Assembly (NCBI RefSeq): GCF_014200495.1
Contig: NZ_JACHBY010000001.1
Location: 186,001-250,000 of the forward strand
Source of the DNA: Mucilaginibacter geliditolerans
GTDB taxonomy: Bacteria; Bacteroidota; Bacteroidia; Sphingobacteriales; Sphingobacteriaceae
Direction: 5' to 3'
Length of the DNA: 64,000 nt
Positions 40,948 through 50,449 of this stretch are shown here, piece after piece. The notes below the pieces were generated by a model. It did no database searches, was not told where the DNA came from, and was given only the letters and a program-made list of their open reading frames with translations. Both the position numbers and the translations under genes were made by a program. The first letter of the stretch is position 1; every line of letters starts with the position of its first letter.

Positions 40948-42969
40948 ATGATAAAATCCATTACCCTCTATGGCTGCCTCGCCCTGCTTTTATGTGCAGG
41001 TAAAACTTACGCGCAAACCGATAGCATAACCTATCCGCTCGACCCGCTTACAGCTAAGGAAATGCAGCGCGTTGTGCAAATATTAAAGGATAGTAAAACA
41101 ACTACGGGCAAGGATATCTTCAATATTATCAACCTGAAAGAACCGCCCAAGCGTGAAGTTTTGGCTTATAAACCCGGCGCACCTTTCAGGCGTGAAGCTT
41201 TTACCAGCTTTTATGATTACAGCAAAAATGGTGTAACAGAAGCCGTTGTTGATTTGAATATAAATAAGGTTATCTCCGTTAAAAATATCCCCAACGTTAT
41301 CGGCATGGGCTTGGAGGCTGATTCTGCTGTTGCCAGTGAAATTGTGAGGAAAGATAAAAATTGGGTAGCGGCCTTAAAGAAAAGAGGGATCTCAATTGAT
41401 TCAGTTACTCATCGCAGTGTGTTCACCGGTGATTTAGGCATAGGGCCAATTGGTCATCGCGAACAGTTGGTAATTGCGAGGCGGAAAAAGAATAATATCG
41501 ACATCGAAGGTTTAATGGCTTATGCTGATTTTACTACGGGTAAAATATTAAAGATTGTTGATGAGAGTAACAGTTTTAGCGGCATGGTTGATCTTAATTA
41601 TTTTAATAAGGATTCGGTTAAAGAAGTTGAATCCGCGCCAAAGCCCTTGATTATTACACAGCCAGAAGGTCACAACTTCCAGTTGAAGGGCCATGAAATT
41701 ACCTGGCAAAACTGGAAAATGCGTTTCGGGGTTGATAATCGTGAGGGCTTGGTAATTTACAATGTGCGTTATGTTGATAATGGCAAGGAACGTTCAGTAA
41801 TGTATCGCGGTTCAATGCCGGAGATGGTGGTGCCTTATGGTTCGCCCGATTTGTTCCAGGCATCGTATAACTTTTTTGATGCCGGTGAGTACCGTTTAGG
41901 CCAGGGAACGGCGCAATCGCTTAGTCCGGGGGCTGATGCGCCGGAGAACGCGGCTTATGTGCCTGCAATTTTGCATACGGAAAATGGCGTGCCGTTCCAG
42001 GTTGACAGGGCAGTAGCTGTATACGAAGAGTATGGCGGTGTGCTTTGGCGCCACGGCACAGTATCGCGCAGGGCTACTAACCTGTGTATTAAATATTATA
42101 CCATGATTGAGAACTACGACTATGCTTTTACATGGAAATTTCACCAGGATGGAACTATTGATGTAGATGTTGAATTAACCGGGATTGTTGAAGTTAAGGG
42201 CGTGCATCGCATTAATGAAATGGATGCGCCGGATAAGGACGATCTTTCCTACCAGGGGCATTCATTCGGCACATTGGTACACCCACATGTAGAGGCTATT
42301 AATCACCAGCATTTCTTTGTTTTCAGGTTGGATATGGACATAGATGGTGCCAATAATAATGCTGTTGAGGAAATGAACAGCAAGCTGGTGCCTCCGGGGC
42401 CGCAAAATCCTTATGGTAATGCTTTTTATGTTGATGCAGCCAAATTTAAAACTGAGTTAGAGGCACAGCGGGATGTTAATTATGAAAGCGCCCGTAACTG
42501 GCACATCATGAATAATAATGAGATGAATGATCTGGGCCAGCACGTAGGTTATATGCTGATGCCGGGCGCGCAAGCCAAAACATTTGTACCTGAGGGTTCA
42601 TTATTGCTAAAGAAAGCCAGTTTCTTAAATCACCAAATATGGGTTACCCAATATCATGATGATGAGATCTATCCTGCCGGAAAATACCCTGCCAGCAATA
42701 AGGTATACGATGGTTTAGCTACATGGACGGCTCAGGACCGAAATATTGATAATAATGATATTGTAGTATGGTATGTAGCCGGTATCACTCACATTGTAAG
42801 GCCTGAGGAATGGCCAATCATGTCGGTACATCATATGGGCTTCACATTAATGCCGTTTGGCTTCTTTTCAAGCAATCCTACTTTCGGTATTACCAATCCG
42901 GCTTTTATAAAGAAAGAGTTTAAATATGTAGATAAAAAACAAGCCGGCTCTGATATAGATCATCAATAA
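40948..42969 (+). CDS. copper-containing primary-amine oxidase, exported
   Basis: A 673-residue copper/topaquinone amine oxidase with a signal peptide ending TYAQ. The cofactor precursor is Tyr390 in ENYDYAF (consensus N-Y-D/E). The catalytic base is Asp311 in FFDAGEY, copper ligands His453 and His455 lie in NHQHFFVF, and the third His is near 628 in VHHMGFTLMP. It oxidises primary amines to aldehydes with release of ammonia and hydrogen peroxide, in the periplasm here. All catalytic residues appear intact. It is the last gene of the DUF4468-ThuA operon under the shared box, an unusual place for this enzyme; a hairpin terminator follows. Confidence 0.93.
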   Translation: MIKSITLYGCLALLLCAGKTYAQTDSITYPLDPLTAKEMQRVVQILKDSKTTTGKDIFNIINLKEPPKREVLAYKPGAPFRREAFTSFYDYSKNGVTEAVVDLNINKVISVKNIPNVIGMGLEADSAVASEIVRKDKNWVAALKKRGISIDSVTHRSVFTGDLGIGPIGHREQLVIARRKKNNIDIEGLMAYADFTTGKILKIVDESNSFSGMVDLNYFNKDSVKEVESAPKPLIITQPEGHNFQLKGHEITWQNWKMRFGVDNREGLVIYNVRYVDNGKERSVMYRGSMPEMVVPYGSPDLFQASYNFFDAGEYRLGQGTAQSLSPGADAPENAAYVPAILHTENGVPFQVDRAVAVYEEYGGVLWRHGTVSRRATNLCIKYYTMIENYDYAFTWKFHQDGTIDVDVELTGIVEVKGVHRINEMDAPDKDDLSYQGHSFGTLVHPHVEAINHQHFFVFRLDMDIDGANNNAVEEMNSKLVPPGPQNPYGNAFYVDAAKFKTELEAQRDVNYESARNWHIMNNNEMNDLGQHVGYMLMPGAQAKTFVPEGSLLLKKASFLNHQIWVTQYHDDEIYPAGKYPASNKVYDGLATWTAQDRNIDNNDIVVWYVAGITHIVRPEEWPIMSVHHMGFTLMPFGFFSSNPTFGITNPAFIKKEFKYVDKKQAGSDIDHQ

Positions 42970-43025
42970 ATAATGACTTTATATTTTTGATATTATATAA
43001 TTGTATATCAGTATGTTAAATAATA

Positions 43026-43063
43026 AAAACAGCCTGTAAATATCTCTATTTACAGGCTGTTTT
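43026..43063. terminator. bidirectional terminator after the amine oxidase gene
   Basis: The arms AAAACAGCCTGTAAAT (43026-43041) and ATTTACAGGCTGTTTT (43048-43063) form a perfect 16-bp stem with a six-base loop. It separates the plus-strand amine oxidase operon from the minus-strand fbp-Lrp operon. Confidence 0.85.
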
Positions 43064-43077
43064 ATTGGAATATAAAA

Positions 43078-43554
43078 TCATTCTGATCTCAACACATAAG
43101 CGGTTTCATTCTTCACTTCTGACATTACCCAATAACTGGTAAACATGCCTACGCCAGGTAGTTTAGCCAGTTTGTTCATCAACAGGGTGCTGTATTCGTC
43201 CATGTCGCGTATTACTATCCGCAGTAAAAAGTCGAATGTTCCGGTCATGTGGTAGCATTCCATCACCTCGTCTAATTTTACTGCTTCCTGCATAAAGGCG
43301 GTCAGGCTTTCTTCAGTATGCTTAACCAGTTGCACTTGTATATAACCAACAAGCCCGCGACCTATCTTTTTGGCATCAATAATTGCAGTAAAGCGTTTAA
43401 TATACCCTAACTCCTGTAACCGCCTTACGCGGATATGAATGGGGGTAATGCTTTTGTTCACTTTATGCGCCAGCTCTTTATGCGATTGGCGGGCATCCTG
43501 TTGCAGTAATCTAAGGATCTCGTTATCCGTTTCGTCAAGCACATACTTTGTCAT
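43078..43554 (-). CDS. Lrp/AsnC-family transcriptional regulator
   Basis: A 158-residue regulator. An N-terminal HTH (about 10-60; [26 protein letters not shown]) is followed by the RAM ligand/oligomerisation domain (about 70-150; [11 protein letters not shown]). Its start overlaps the stop of the fructose-1,6-bisphosphatase gene by four bases, so the two are translationally coupled. Feast/famine regulators respond to amino acids; the pairing suggests control of gluconeogenesis from amino acids, which remains an inference. Confidence 0.93.
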   Translation of the reverse strand: MTKYVLDETDNEILRLLQQDARQSHKELAHKVNKSITPIHIRVRRLQELGYIKRFTAIIDAKKIGRGLVGYIQVQLVKHTEESLTAFMQEAVKLDEVMECYHMTGTFDFLLRIVIRDMDEYSTLLMNKLAKLPGVGMFTSYWVMSEVKNETAYVLRSE

Positions 43555-44591
43555 ACAGTTTCTGATTTGGTATATTGATAGGATGGTTCAAAAACCTCGT
43601 TCATAAAGCTTTCGGCCTTCAAAACCATTTGTTCTGAACCTATAAATATGGGCGAGCGCTGGTGCAATGTATTTACCTCAACCTCCAAAATGCGCGTTGA
43701 GCCATTGGTTGCCCTGCCACCCGCCTGTTCAATTATAAACGATAGGGGATTACATTCATATACCAATCTCAACTTGCCGTTAGGCGCAGCTGCAGTACAT
43801 GGATAAATAAATATGCCGCCCTTTATCAGGTTTCGGTGCAGGTCGGCTACCATGGAGCCAATATAGCGTGAGGTATAAGGGCGATTGCTTGCTTCATCCT
43901 CAACCTGGCAGTATTTAATATAGCTTTTCACGCCCTGCGGAAAATGAACATAATATCCTTCGTTTATAGAATATATGGTTCCGTTCTCTGGTATCTTCAT
44001 TTCCGGGTGCGACAGGCAAAACTCACCAATTGATGGATCAAGTGTAAAGCCGTTCACACCACGGCCTGTTGTATAAACCAGCATGGTAGAAGAACCATAG
44101 ATAATATAACCCGCTGCTACCTGCTCGGTGCCTTTCTGCAATACATCACTCAAAAGAGCAGGCCCCTCCGGTGATATACGTCTATAAATGGAAAATATAG
44201 TACCAACCGGCACATTTACATCAATGTTTGATGAACCATCAAGCGGATCAATAGCAACGATATATTTGGCACTTTTTGAAACGGCAGAATCGATAGGTAT
44301 CACCATTTCATTTTCTTCTGAGGCCACCATGCAGCATTCACCACCACTGCGTAAAGCTGAGATGAATTGTTCATTGGCATACACATCCAGTTTTTGCTGA
44401 GATTCTCCTTGTATATTGGTATTACCGGCGCTGCCTAAAATATCCATAAGGCCCGCTTTATTAACCTCCCGGTTAACAATTTTGGCCGCTATGCCTATAT
44501 CCCTCAATAGCCTCGAAAGCTCGCCTTTTGCGTATGGAAAATCGGCCTGCTTTTCAATGATAAATTGCCCCAGTGTAGTGAAATTATTCAT
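43551..44591 (-). CDS. fbp: class 1 fructose-1,6-bisphosphatase
   Basis: A 346-residue class 1 enzyme. Metal-site motifs are [18 protein letters not shown] and [17 protein letters not shown]. It hydrolyses fructose-1,6-bisphosphate to fructose-6-phosphate, the committed gluconeogenic step. It is divergent from pckA across 293 bp and overlaps the Lrp-type gene by four bases. A class 1 FBPase is shorter and unrelated to the large class 3 enzyme many Bacteroidetes carry. Confidence 0.95.
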   Translation of the reverse strand: MNNFTTLGQFIIEKQADFPYAKGELSRLLRDIGIAAKIVNREVNKAGLMDILGSAGNTNIQGESQQKLDVYANEQFISALRSGGECCMVASEENEMVIPIDSAVSKSAKYIVAIDPLDGSSNIDVNVPVGTIFSIYRRISPEGPALLSDVLQKGTEQVAAGYIIYGSSTMLVYTTGRGVNGFTLDPSIGEFCLSHPEMKIPENGTIYSINEGYYVHFPQGVKSYIKYCQVEDEASNRPYTSRYIGSMVADLHRNLIKGGIFIYPCTAAAPNGKLRLVYECNPLSFIIEQAGGRATNGSTRILEVEVNTLHQRSPIFIGSEQMVLKAESFMNEVFEPSYQYTKSETV

Positions 44592-44884
44592 ATACTTAGT
44601 GTAAAATATACAGTATTAAATTGGTTAATTATTGGGACGAATGTAAGTTAAAATAAGAATAAAAAGCAAATTTTAAGCTTTATTTTAACGTTACTTAGTG
44701 TATTGAGATTTAAATTTAAACAATTAAAACTTCACTTTTTTATCAAAACAGGACTTAAAAAGAGGCTAAAACAGTCAATATGATCTAAATAATAATATTT
44801 AATAATCATTTTTTCTAAATAATAGTACTACTATGGCATGTTTTACTAAAACTGCAAACCTTTACAGTAAAGAAATTGAGGTTT
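44592..44884. other. 293-bp divergent region between fbp and pckA
   Basis: A/T-rich control region with no gene. It holds an 11-bp direct repeat TACTTAGTGTA at 44593-44603 and 44692-44702 (99 bp apart) and a perfect palindrome CTTTACAGTAAAG at 44860-44872, just before the pckA ribosome site GAGG (44878-44881). The repeats are candidate operator sites, perhaps for the Lrp-type protein encoded with fbp. Confidence 0.5.
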
Positions 44885-46441
44885 ATGGAAAAGTTGGAGC
44901 TACAAAATTTATCGCTTAAATCACGGGGTTATTATCAGTTAACAGTTGAAGAATTAGTTCAGCAAACATTGTTAAGAAAAGAGGGCGTTTTGAATGATAC
45001 CGGGGCGCTTGTTATTAACACCGGCGAATTTACCGGCAGGAGCCCGGCTGATAAATTTATAGTGAAAGATGAGATCACAGGAGAAACTGTCGACTGGAAT
45101 AAATTCAATCATCCGCTCGATGAATCTTACTTTTTTATCTTGAAAGATGAGATGCTGGCATATCTTGTACAGCAAGACAATATATGGATCAGGGATGCTT
45201 ATGCTTGTGCCGATCCTGCTGTACGTTTGAAATTGCGCGTAATAAATGAAAATCCGTGGGGGAATCATTTTGCTGCCAATATGTTTATCGACCCTGTTGA
45301 AACCGAATTGAAAAACTTTGAGCCGGAATGGCTCATCATCCAGGCACCCGGGTTTAAAGCTAACCCGGCTTATCACGGCACAAGGCAAAGTAATTTTACG
45401 GTGGTTTCCTTTGAGCATAAAACTATACTGATAGGCGGTACGGGTTATACCGGCGAGATTAAGAAAGGAGTGTTTACTGTGCTTAATTTTATCTTACCCC
45501 GGCAAAATATATTAAGCATGCATTGCAGTGCCAATGAAGGTAAAAAAGGAGATACTGCCTTATTCTTCGGCCTTAGCGGAACGGGGAAAACTACATTAAG
45601 TTCAGATCCCGAACGGAAATTAATTGGCGATGACGAGCACGGATGGGATGAAAAAGGTATTTTTAACTGCGAAGGAGGGTGCTACGCCAAAATCATAAAT
45701 TTATCGGCTGAATATGAACCCGATATTTTTGGAGCTATTCGTGAAGGGGCTTTAGTGGAAAATACCATGTTTATAAATGGCACCAATAAAATAGATTTTA
45801 AATGCAAGGCGATTACCGAAAATACAAGAGTAAGTTATCCGCTGAATTATATCAAAAACAGTAAAATTCCATCTACTGCGGTTACGCCTAAAAACCTGTT
45901 CTTTTTAACATGCGATGCGTATGGAGTGTTCCCACCCATCAGTAAACTAACCTATGAACAGGCCATGTATTATTTTATTAATGGTTATACAGCAAAGGTG
46001 GCAGGTACCGAGGAAGGGGTGAAAGAGCCACAGGTAACTTTCAGCGCTTGTTTTGGCGCCCCGTTTTTGCCATTGCATCCCGGGGCTTACGCACATTTAC
46101 TTAAAGAAAAACTGGAAAATCATCAAACTAATGTATGGATGATAAACACAGGGTGGACAGGCGGAGCTTATGGGACAGGCAAACGCATAAGCATAGCTTA
46201 TACCAGGGCTATGATATCCGCTGCGCTAAACGGACAATTAAATGAGGTAGCATATCAACCGCATCCTGTTTTTGGGATATTGATGCCGCAAAGTTGTCCA
46301 AATGTTCCATCGGAGATCTTAGATCCGGCTAAAACATGGGCGGATAAAAAAGCTTATGATAACACTGCCTTAGCATTAACTCAAAAGTTTAAAGAGAATT
46401 TCAGTCTGTATCAAAATGAATACCTGGAATACGCTCTTTAA
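44885..46441 (+). CDS. pckA: phosphoenolpyruvate carboxykinase (ATP)
   Basis: A 518-residue ATP-type PEPCK. The ATG at 44885 is chosen because GAGG lies at 44878-44881, over the upstream TTG. Signatures are the oxaloacetate/metal region FTGRSPADKFIVKD near the start, the P-loop GLSGTGKTTLSSDP (about 235-248) and the kinase-2 motif IGDDEHGWD. It converts oxaloacetate and ATP to PEP and CO2. Divergent placement with fbp groups two gluconeogenic steps around one control region. Confidence 0.96.
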   Translation: MEKLELQNLSLKSRGYYQLTVEELVQQTLLRKEGVLNDTGALVINTGEFTGRSPADKFIVKDEITGETVDWNKFNHPLDESYFFILKDEMLAYLVQQDNIWIRDAYACADPAVRLKLRVINENPWGNHFAANMFIDPVETELKNFEPEWLIIQAPGFKANPAYHGTRQSNFTVVSFEHKTILIGGTGYTGEIKKGVFTVLNFILPRQNILSMHCSANEGKKGDTALFFGLSGTGKTTLSSDPERKLIGDDEHGWDEKGIFNCEGGCYAKIINLSAEYEPDIFGAIREGALVENTMFINGTNKIDFKCKAITENTRVSYPLNYIKNSKIPSTAVTPKNLFFLTCDAYGVFPPISKLTYEQAMYYFINGYTAKVAGTEEGVKEPQVTFSACFGAPFLPLHPGAYAHLLKEKLENHQTNVWMINTGWTGGAYGTGKRISIAYTRAMISAALNGQLNEVAYQPHPVFGILMPQSCPNVPSEILDPAKTWADKKAYDNTALALTQKFKENFSLYQNEYLEYAL

Positions 46442-46491
46442 TTAAGATCAATCCAACCAATAACTCATTAACTACTAAACTAAATACCCGG

Positions 46492-46529
46492 CCAGCAAAG
46501 CGCAATAATTTATTGCGCTTTTATGCTGG
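46492..46529 (+). terminator. hairpin terminator after pckA
   Basis: The nested stem CCAGCA-AAGCGCAATAA / TTATTGCGCTTTT-TGCTGG lies 51 bp past the pckA stop with T-rich right arms. A few unpaired bases are present; overall it is a strong hairpin. Confidence 0.75.
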
Positions 46530-46666
46530 TCTACTTAACTCGTAAGCTGAACTTACTTTTTACACCTCGTATTTATCGCATCTTGTTAAAATAATGATAG
46601 CAAATGCGAAAAATTCATTGCCCGGCGATTTTAATTAAGCCTAACTTTAGCGCTCAATTATCAATC

Positions 46667-48571
46667 ATGTATCCTAAATATCGTATCGCTGCCCTATTCC
46701 TGTTATTTATATCACTGTTTTTTGTTAAAGTTGTTCATGCGCAGTCTGAACTTGCCCCCTGGGGAAACATTATGGGTATTCGCCAGCAAGGACAGCTTTT
46801 TGATTTCCAAACCAGTTTAAATGTGATAGCTAAAGGTGGTTCAAATACGTCATTTACAGCTAAAGAAGCGCAAAGACCACATTATGTACGTGATGGTAAC
46901 AAGCAAATAGTTACAACTAACATTGACAGCCTTTATTTTAAGGAAACTATAACAGATGTGGCAGAGGGGGAAATAACAGTAAATGTTAAGGTAAATGCAC
47001 AAAAAGATACCGCGGTTGATGGGGTATATTTTTGTATCAGTCTGCCCGACAAGGATTATGGCAGTGGCGAATTGAATCTTGAAAGATTAGCTAACGGCTC
47101 ATTAATGGCAAATGGCTTTAGTATTAGCTCGCATCATCGGGTATTTAATATCGCCTTTGATAAGCCCGCAGCAGTGATCATGAAAAATGATACCGGTAAA
47201 GCTGGTAATAAGTTGTTTTTTGTAGCTCTTACCCTGCAGGGGGTACATAAAGGCGATTCACTGCAAAATACTTTTACTATAAAAGTATCAGGCGATATTG
47301 ATAAGTCTCCGGTAAATATAGTTGTAAATACAGCTATGACGGGCCAACCGTTTGATGGTTTGGGTGGGAATTTTCGCCTGCAATTCCCTAAGACTGACCC
47401 ACAGGTAATTGATTATTGTCTTGATAATTTGCGTGTGGCATGGGGCCGGGTCGAAATGCCATGGCATTTTTGGCAACCACAGGAAAATATGTCCCCGGCC
47501 GATTCAGCCAATCAAGCTAAACCGGTGGTTAATGCAATGCTAATGGCACAACGATTAGGTAAAAAAGGTATCCCGCTTATTCTTTCGGCGTGGTTCCCGC
47601 CAACGTGGGCCATCACAGGCAAGTTTAATTTCAGGCCGGTTAACGGTGTTTGGGGTAATCCGTTAAACCCGGATAAGATGCAGGAAATATATAAATCGAT
47701 CACTGACTATATTCTTTATTTAAAAACGCACTATGGAGTAGAGATCGGCCTATTCTCTTTCAATGAATCAGACCTGGGTATAAACGTTAGGGTTACCGCG
47801 CAGGAGCATGATGAATTGATAAAAGGCTTAGGTGCGTACTTTGCTGCACATGGTTTAAAAACAAAAATGCTTTTGGGTGATAATTCAGATGCTACCACCT
47901 ATAAGTTCATTTATCCGGCGCTTAATGACCCTGCCGCTTTGCCTTATATCGGTGCAATCTCTTTCCATTCATGGCGCGGATGGGATACTGGAACACTGCA
48001 AAAGTGGGCCGATGCCGCGAAACAGATCAATATACCGCTCATAGTAGGCGAGGGTAGTATTGATGCACAGGCATGGGGGTATCCGCAGATATTCAAGGAA
48101 CCAACTTATGCTTTGGAGGAAATTAATTTATATACAAGGTTGCTGAATATTTGCCAGCCACTAACCATACTACAATGGCAAATGACTACAGATTATTCAC
48201 CGCTTATAGGGGGCGGCATTTTTGGTAATGATGAACCGTTGCACCCCGGCCAGCGATTTTGGAATCTTAAACAACTGGCATCAACACCTGCGCATCTTTT
48301 TGCTATGCCGGTTACCTGTAGTGCAGGTGATGTGTCCTGCGCTGCTTTAGGTGATAATAACAAAGGTATTTATACCTTACACCTGGTCAACAACGGAACA
48401 ACCCGCAACGTAACTTTAACCGGGCTGCCTGCTAATTTAAAAAGAATACACCTGTATGTTACTAATCAAACAGCAAATATGCAGGAAACACCAATTTCAA
48501 GGCCAACGAATGGTACAATCACATTTGAAATGAATGCGACCAGTTATTATACGCTTACAGTTAGTAAATAA
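46667..48571 (+). CDS. secreted GH30-like (clan GH-A) glycoside hydrolase
   Basis: A 634-residue secreted enzyme; the ATG at 46667 opens a clear signal peptide ending VHAQ. Residues 26-215 form an N-terminal beta-rich domain without a motif I recognise. The GH-A barrel starts at about 225 (GQPFDGLGGNFRLQF). The probable acid is Glu367 in FSFNESD (the typical N-E pair) and the nucleophile is Glu462 in VGEGS. A beta-sandwich (about 545-634) follows, as in GH30 and GH39/79 relatives. GH30 is the best guess; the sugar specificity is open. It stands alone, without a SusC/D pair. Confidence 0.75.
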   Translation: MYPKYRIAALFLLFISLFFVKVVHAQSELAPWGNIMGIRQQGQLFDFQTSLNVIAKGGSNTSFTAKEAQRPHYVRDGNKQIVTTNIDSLYFKETITDVAEGEITVNVKVNAQKDTAVDGVYFCISLPDKDYGSGELNLERLANGSLMANGFSISSHHRVFNIAFDKPAAVIMKNDTGKAGNKLFFVALTLQGVHKGDSLQNTFTIKVSGDIDKSPVNIVVNTAMTGQPFDGLGGNFRLQFPKTDPQVIDYCLDNLRVAWGRVEMPWHFWQPQENMSPADSANQAKPVVNAMLMAQRLGKKGIPLILSAWFPPTWAITGKFNFRPVNGVWGNPLNPDKMQEIYKSITDYILYLKTHYGVEIGLFSFNESDLGINVRVTAQEHDELIKGLGAYFAAHGLKTKMLLGDNSDATTYKFIYPALNDPAALPYIGAISFHSWRGWDTGTLQKWADAAKQINIPLIVGEGSIDAQAWGYPQIFKEPTYALEEINLYTRLLNICQPLTILQWQMTTDYSPLIGGGIFGNDEPLHPGQRFWNLKQLASTPAHLFAMPVTCSAGDVSCAALGDNNKGIYTLHLVNNGTTRNVTLTGLPANLKRIHLYVTNQTANMQETPISRPTNGTITFEMNATSYYTLTVSK

Positions 48572-48687
48572 GCTATATTTAGAGGTGTATATATGTGTTA
48601 TCACTAAAAAAAGCAATAACCGTTCGCATTTTTCCAATTTATACTTTTTACTGCGATGTAGTTTTGGGTAACAAATTAACAACAATC

Positions 48688-50184
48688 ATGAAAAAATCAT
48701 ATCATATATTGCTTTTATTGCTTATCACAGTATTATCAGTAAAACATGCAAATGCCCAGGTAAGTGATACCTCAAGATTATTTAAAACACTGAAAACAGC
48801 CGATAGCCTGGTTTTTAGCGTAGGTTACAATAAATGCGACATTAGTCAATTTGAACAGCTTATTGGCGACGATTTTGAGTTTTACCACGATCAGGGTGGT
48901 TATATCCATACAAAAGAGGGATTTATCAACAGCATTAAAACTAACATTTGCTCTGGTTCATTTAAGGCCAGGAGGGAACTTGTTGAAGGTGGTTTAAAGG
49001 TTTATCCGCTTTACAATAATGGGGTTTTATATGCTGCATTACAGATGGGCCTGCATCGTTTTTATCAAACAAATAAAGGTAAACCCGAAAGGCTATCAGG
49101 CATTGCCCAATTTACTACGTTATGGATAAAAAATGGCGACAAATGGCAAATGAAAAGGATTTTGAGCTATGATCATAAGGATGATCCATTACCCGGAATA
49201 GGTGAAGCACAAATATTTGATAACGATGCCGCGATAAACAGCTGGCTGGCAGTCAATCATGTTCCGGCCTTAGGAATAGGCATAATTGAAAATGGTAAAT
49301 TACAGGATGTAAAGGTTTATGGCGAGCTTAAAAAAGGAGATCCTGCGCCTTATAATGCCATTTTCACTATAGCGTCATTAACTAAGCCCATCACCAGTAT
49401 GCTAACGCTGAAACTAGTGAGTATGGGCAAATGGGACCTGGATGAACCGCTTGACCATTACTGGATAGACCCTGATGTAAAGGACGACCCAAGGCACAAA
49501 AAATTAACTACCCGTATTATTCTTAGTCACCAGTCGGGCTTTGCAAACTGGCGCTACCTGAATGCCGATAAAAAGCTTCATTTTGAATTTGAACCGGGAA
49601 CGAAATACCAGTACTCAGGTGAAGGCTTTGAATATTTACGTCGTGCGCTGGAGCACAAGTTTCATATCACGCTTGATAAATTGGCAGATTCTCTGATTTT
49701 TAAACCATTGGGTATGCATGATACCCATTATGTTTGGAGCGATGAAATAGATACCAACAGGCTTGCTCATGGGTTTGATCCTAATGGAAATATGTATCCG
49801 GTAATTAAAAACACAACAGCCAATGCCGCTGATATGGTACACACAACTATAGCCGACTATGGTGCATTTGTAGTTGCGGTAATGAATGGAAAGTTATTTA
49901 CTCAAAGTCTATATGACCAAATGATCACACACCAGGTACGCACAAAAGGCGACAAATACATGGGCCTGGGCTGGGAGGTATATGATATTGGAAATGGTCA
50001 CTATGCTTTAGGGCATGGTGGATCTGAACAAGGGGTACATACACAGGTATTCATATTACCGCAATCAAAAAAGGGGCTTATCATTTTCACCAGCGTTGAT
50101 GACGGCTATAAGGTTTACACTAAACTACTTGACCAATATCTCGGTACTGACGGCAGAAAAATATTGGCACTGGAATTGCAATAA
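48688..50184 (+). CDS. secreted serine hydrolase: NTF2-like domain fused to beta-lactamase-fold domain
   Basis: A 498-residue protein; the ATG at 48688 begins a signal peptide ending ANAQ, while the longer frame has no signal at its start. Residues 35-165 form an NTF2/DUF4440-like domain. Residues 175-498 are a class C beta-lactamase/esterase domain with Ser230-x-x-Lys233 (ASLTKP), Tyr309-Ser-Gly (YQYSGEGFEYL) and an HGG motif (GHGGSEQGVH). Such enzymes are mostly peptidases or esterases, not resistance enzymes. The N-terminal fusion is seen in some Bacteroidete proteins; its role is unknown. Confidence 0.87.
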   Translation: MKKSYHILLLLLITVLSVKHANAQVSDTSRLFKTLKTADSLVFSVGYNKCDISQFEQLIGDDFEFYHDQGGYIHTKEGFINSIKTNICSGSFKARRELVEGGLKVYPLYNNGVLYAALQMGLHRFYQTNKGKPERLSGIAQFTTLWIKNGDKWQMKRILSYDHKDDPLPGIGEAQIFDNDAAINSWLAVNHVPALGIGIIENGKLQDVKVYGELKKGDPAPYNAIFTIASLTKPITSMLTLKLVSMGKWDLDEPLDHYWIDPDVKDDPRHKKLTTRIILSHQSGFANWRYLNADKKLHFEFEPGTKYQYSGEGFEYLRRALEHKFHITLDKLADSLIFKPLGMHDTHYVWSDEIDTNRLAHGFDPNGNMYPVIKNTTANAADMVHTTIADYGAFVVAVMNGKLFTQSLYDQMITHQVRTKGDKYMGLGWEVYDIGNGHYALGHGGSEQGVHTQVFILPQSKKGLIIFTSVDDGYKVYTKLLDQYLGTDGRKILALELQ

Positions 50185-50449
50185 CTAAAATCTCTCGTTT
50201 TACCCGGTCCCCCTCATCACTATTTATTCAATAGATTTGAGATGGATCGGGTAAAATATTTCTATTACTCACTGATTTTCAACCCCAAAGTCGAACGGGT
50301 GTTACCTACTTTGAAATAAGCGTTCTCAGAAAGAAATCCTGTTTATTTCATTCATTATCAATACGCTATTCAACCTGTTCATTGTAGTAAGTGGTCGTGG
50401 ATTTGAGGCTTTATAACCTTATCTTTCAATATCATTCACCGTGAGCCTT
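50185..50449 (+). other. leader region before the exopolysaccharide cluster
   Basis: 265 bp without a gene. It has an inverted repeat TTTTACCCGGTCC (50198-50210) and GGATCGGGTAAAA (50244-50256) with a 33-base gap, possibly a terminator for the preceding gene, and a TAGATTTG -7 element (50232-50239) in its loop. If that promoter drives the cluster, the leader would be about 200 nt long. Confidence 0.45.

Noticed and set aside
44972..45418. Long open frame antisense to pckA
   Set aside because: It lies wholly within a conserved catalytic gene in another frame, has no start context or recognisable domain, and is best read as a codon-bias shadow. The same holds for antisense frames over the nitrilase, GH9, LLM, Wzc-like and polymerase-like genes.
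48688..50184. Beta-lactamase resistance gene
   Set aside because: The fold and motifs match the broad serine hydrolase family with an NTF2-like fusion, and nothing points to antibiotic hydrolysis.
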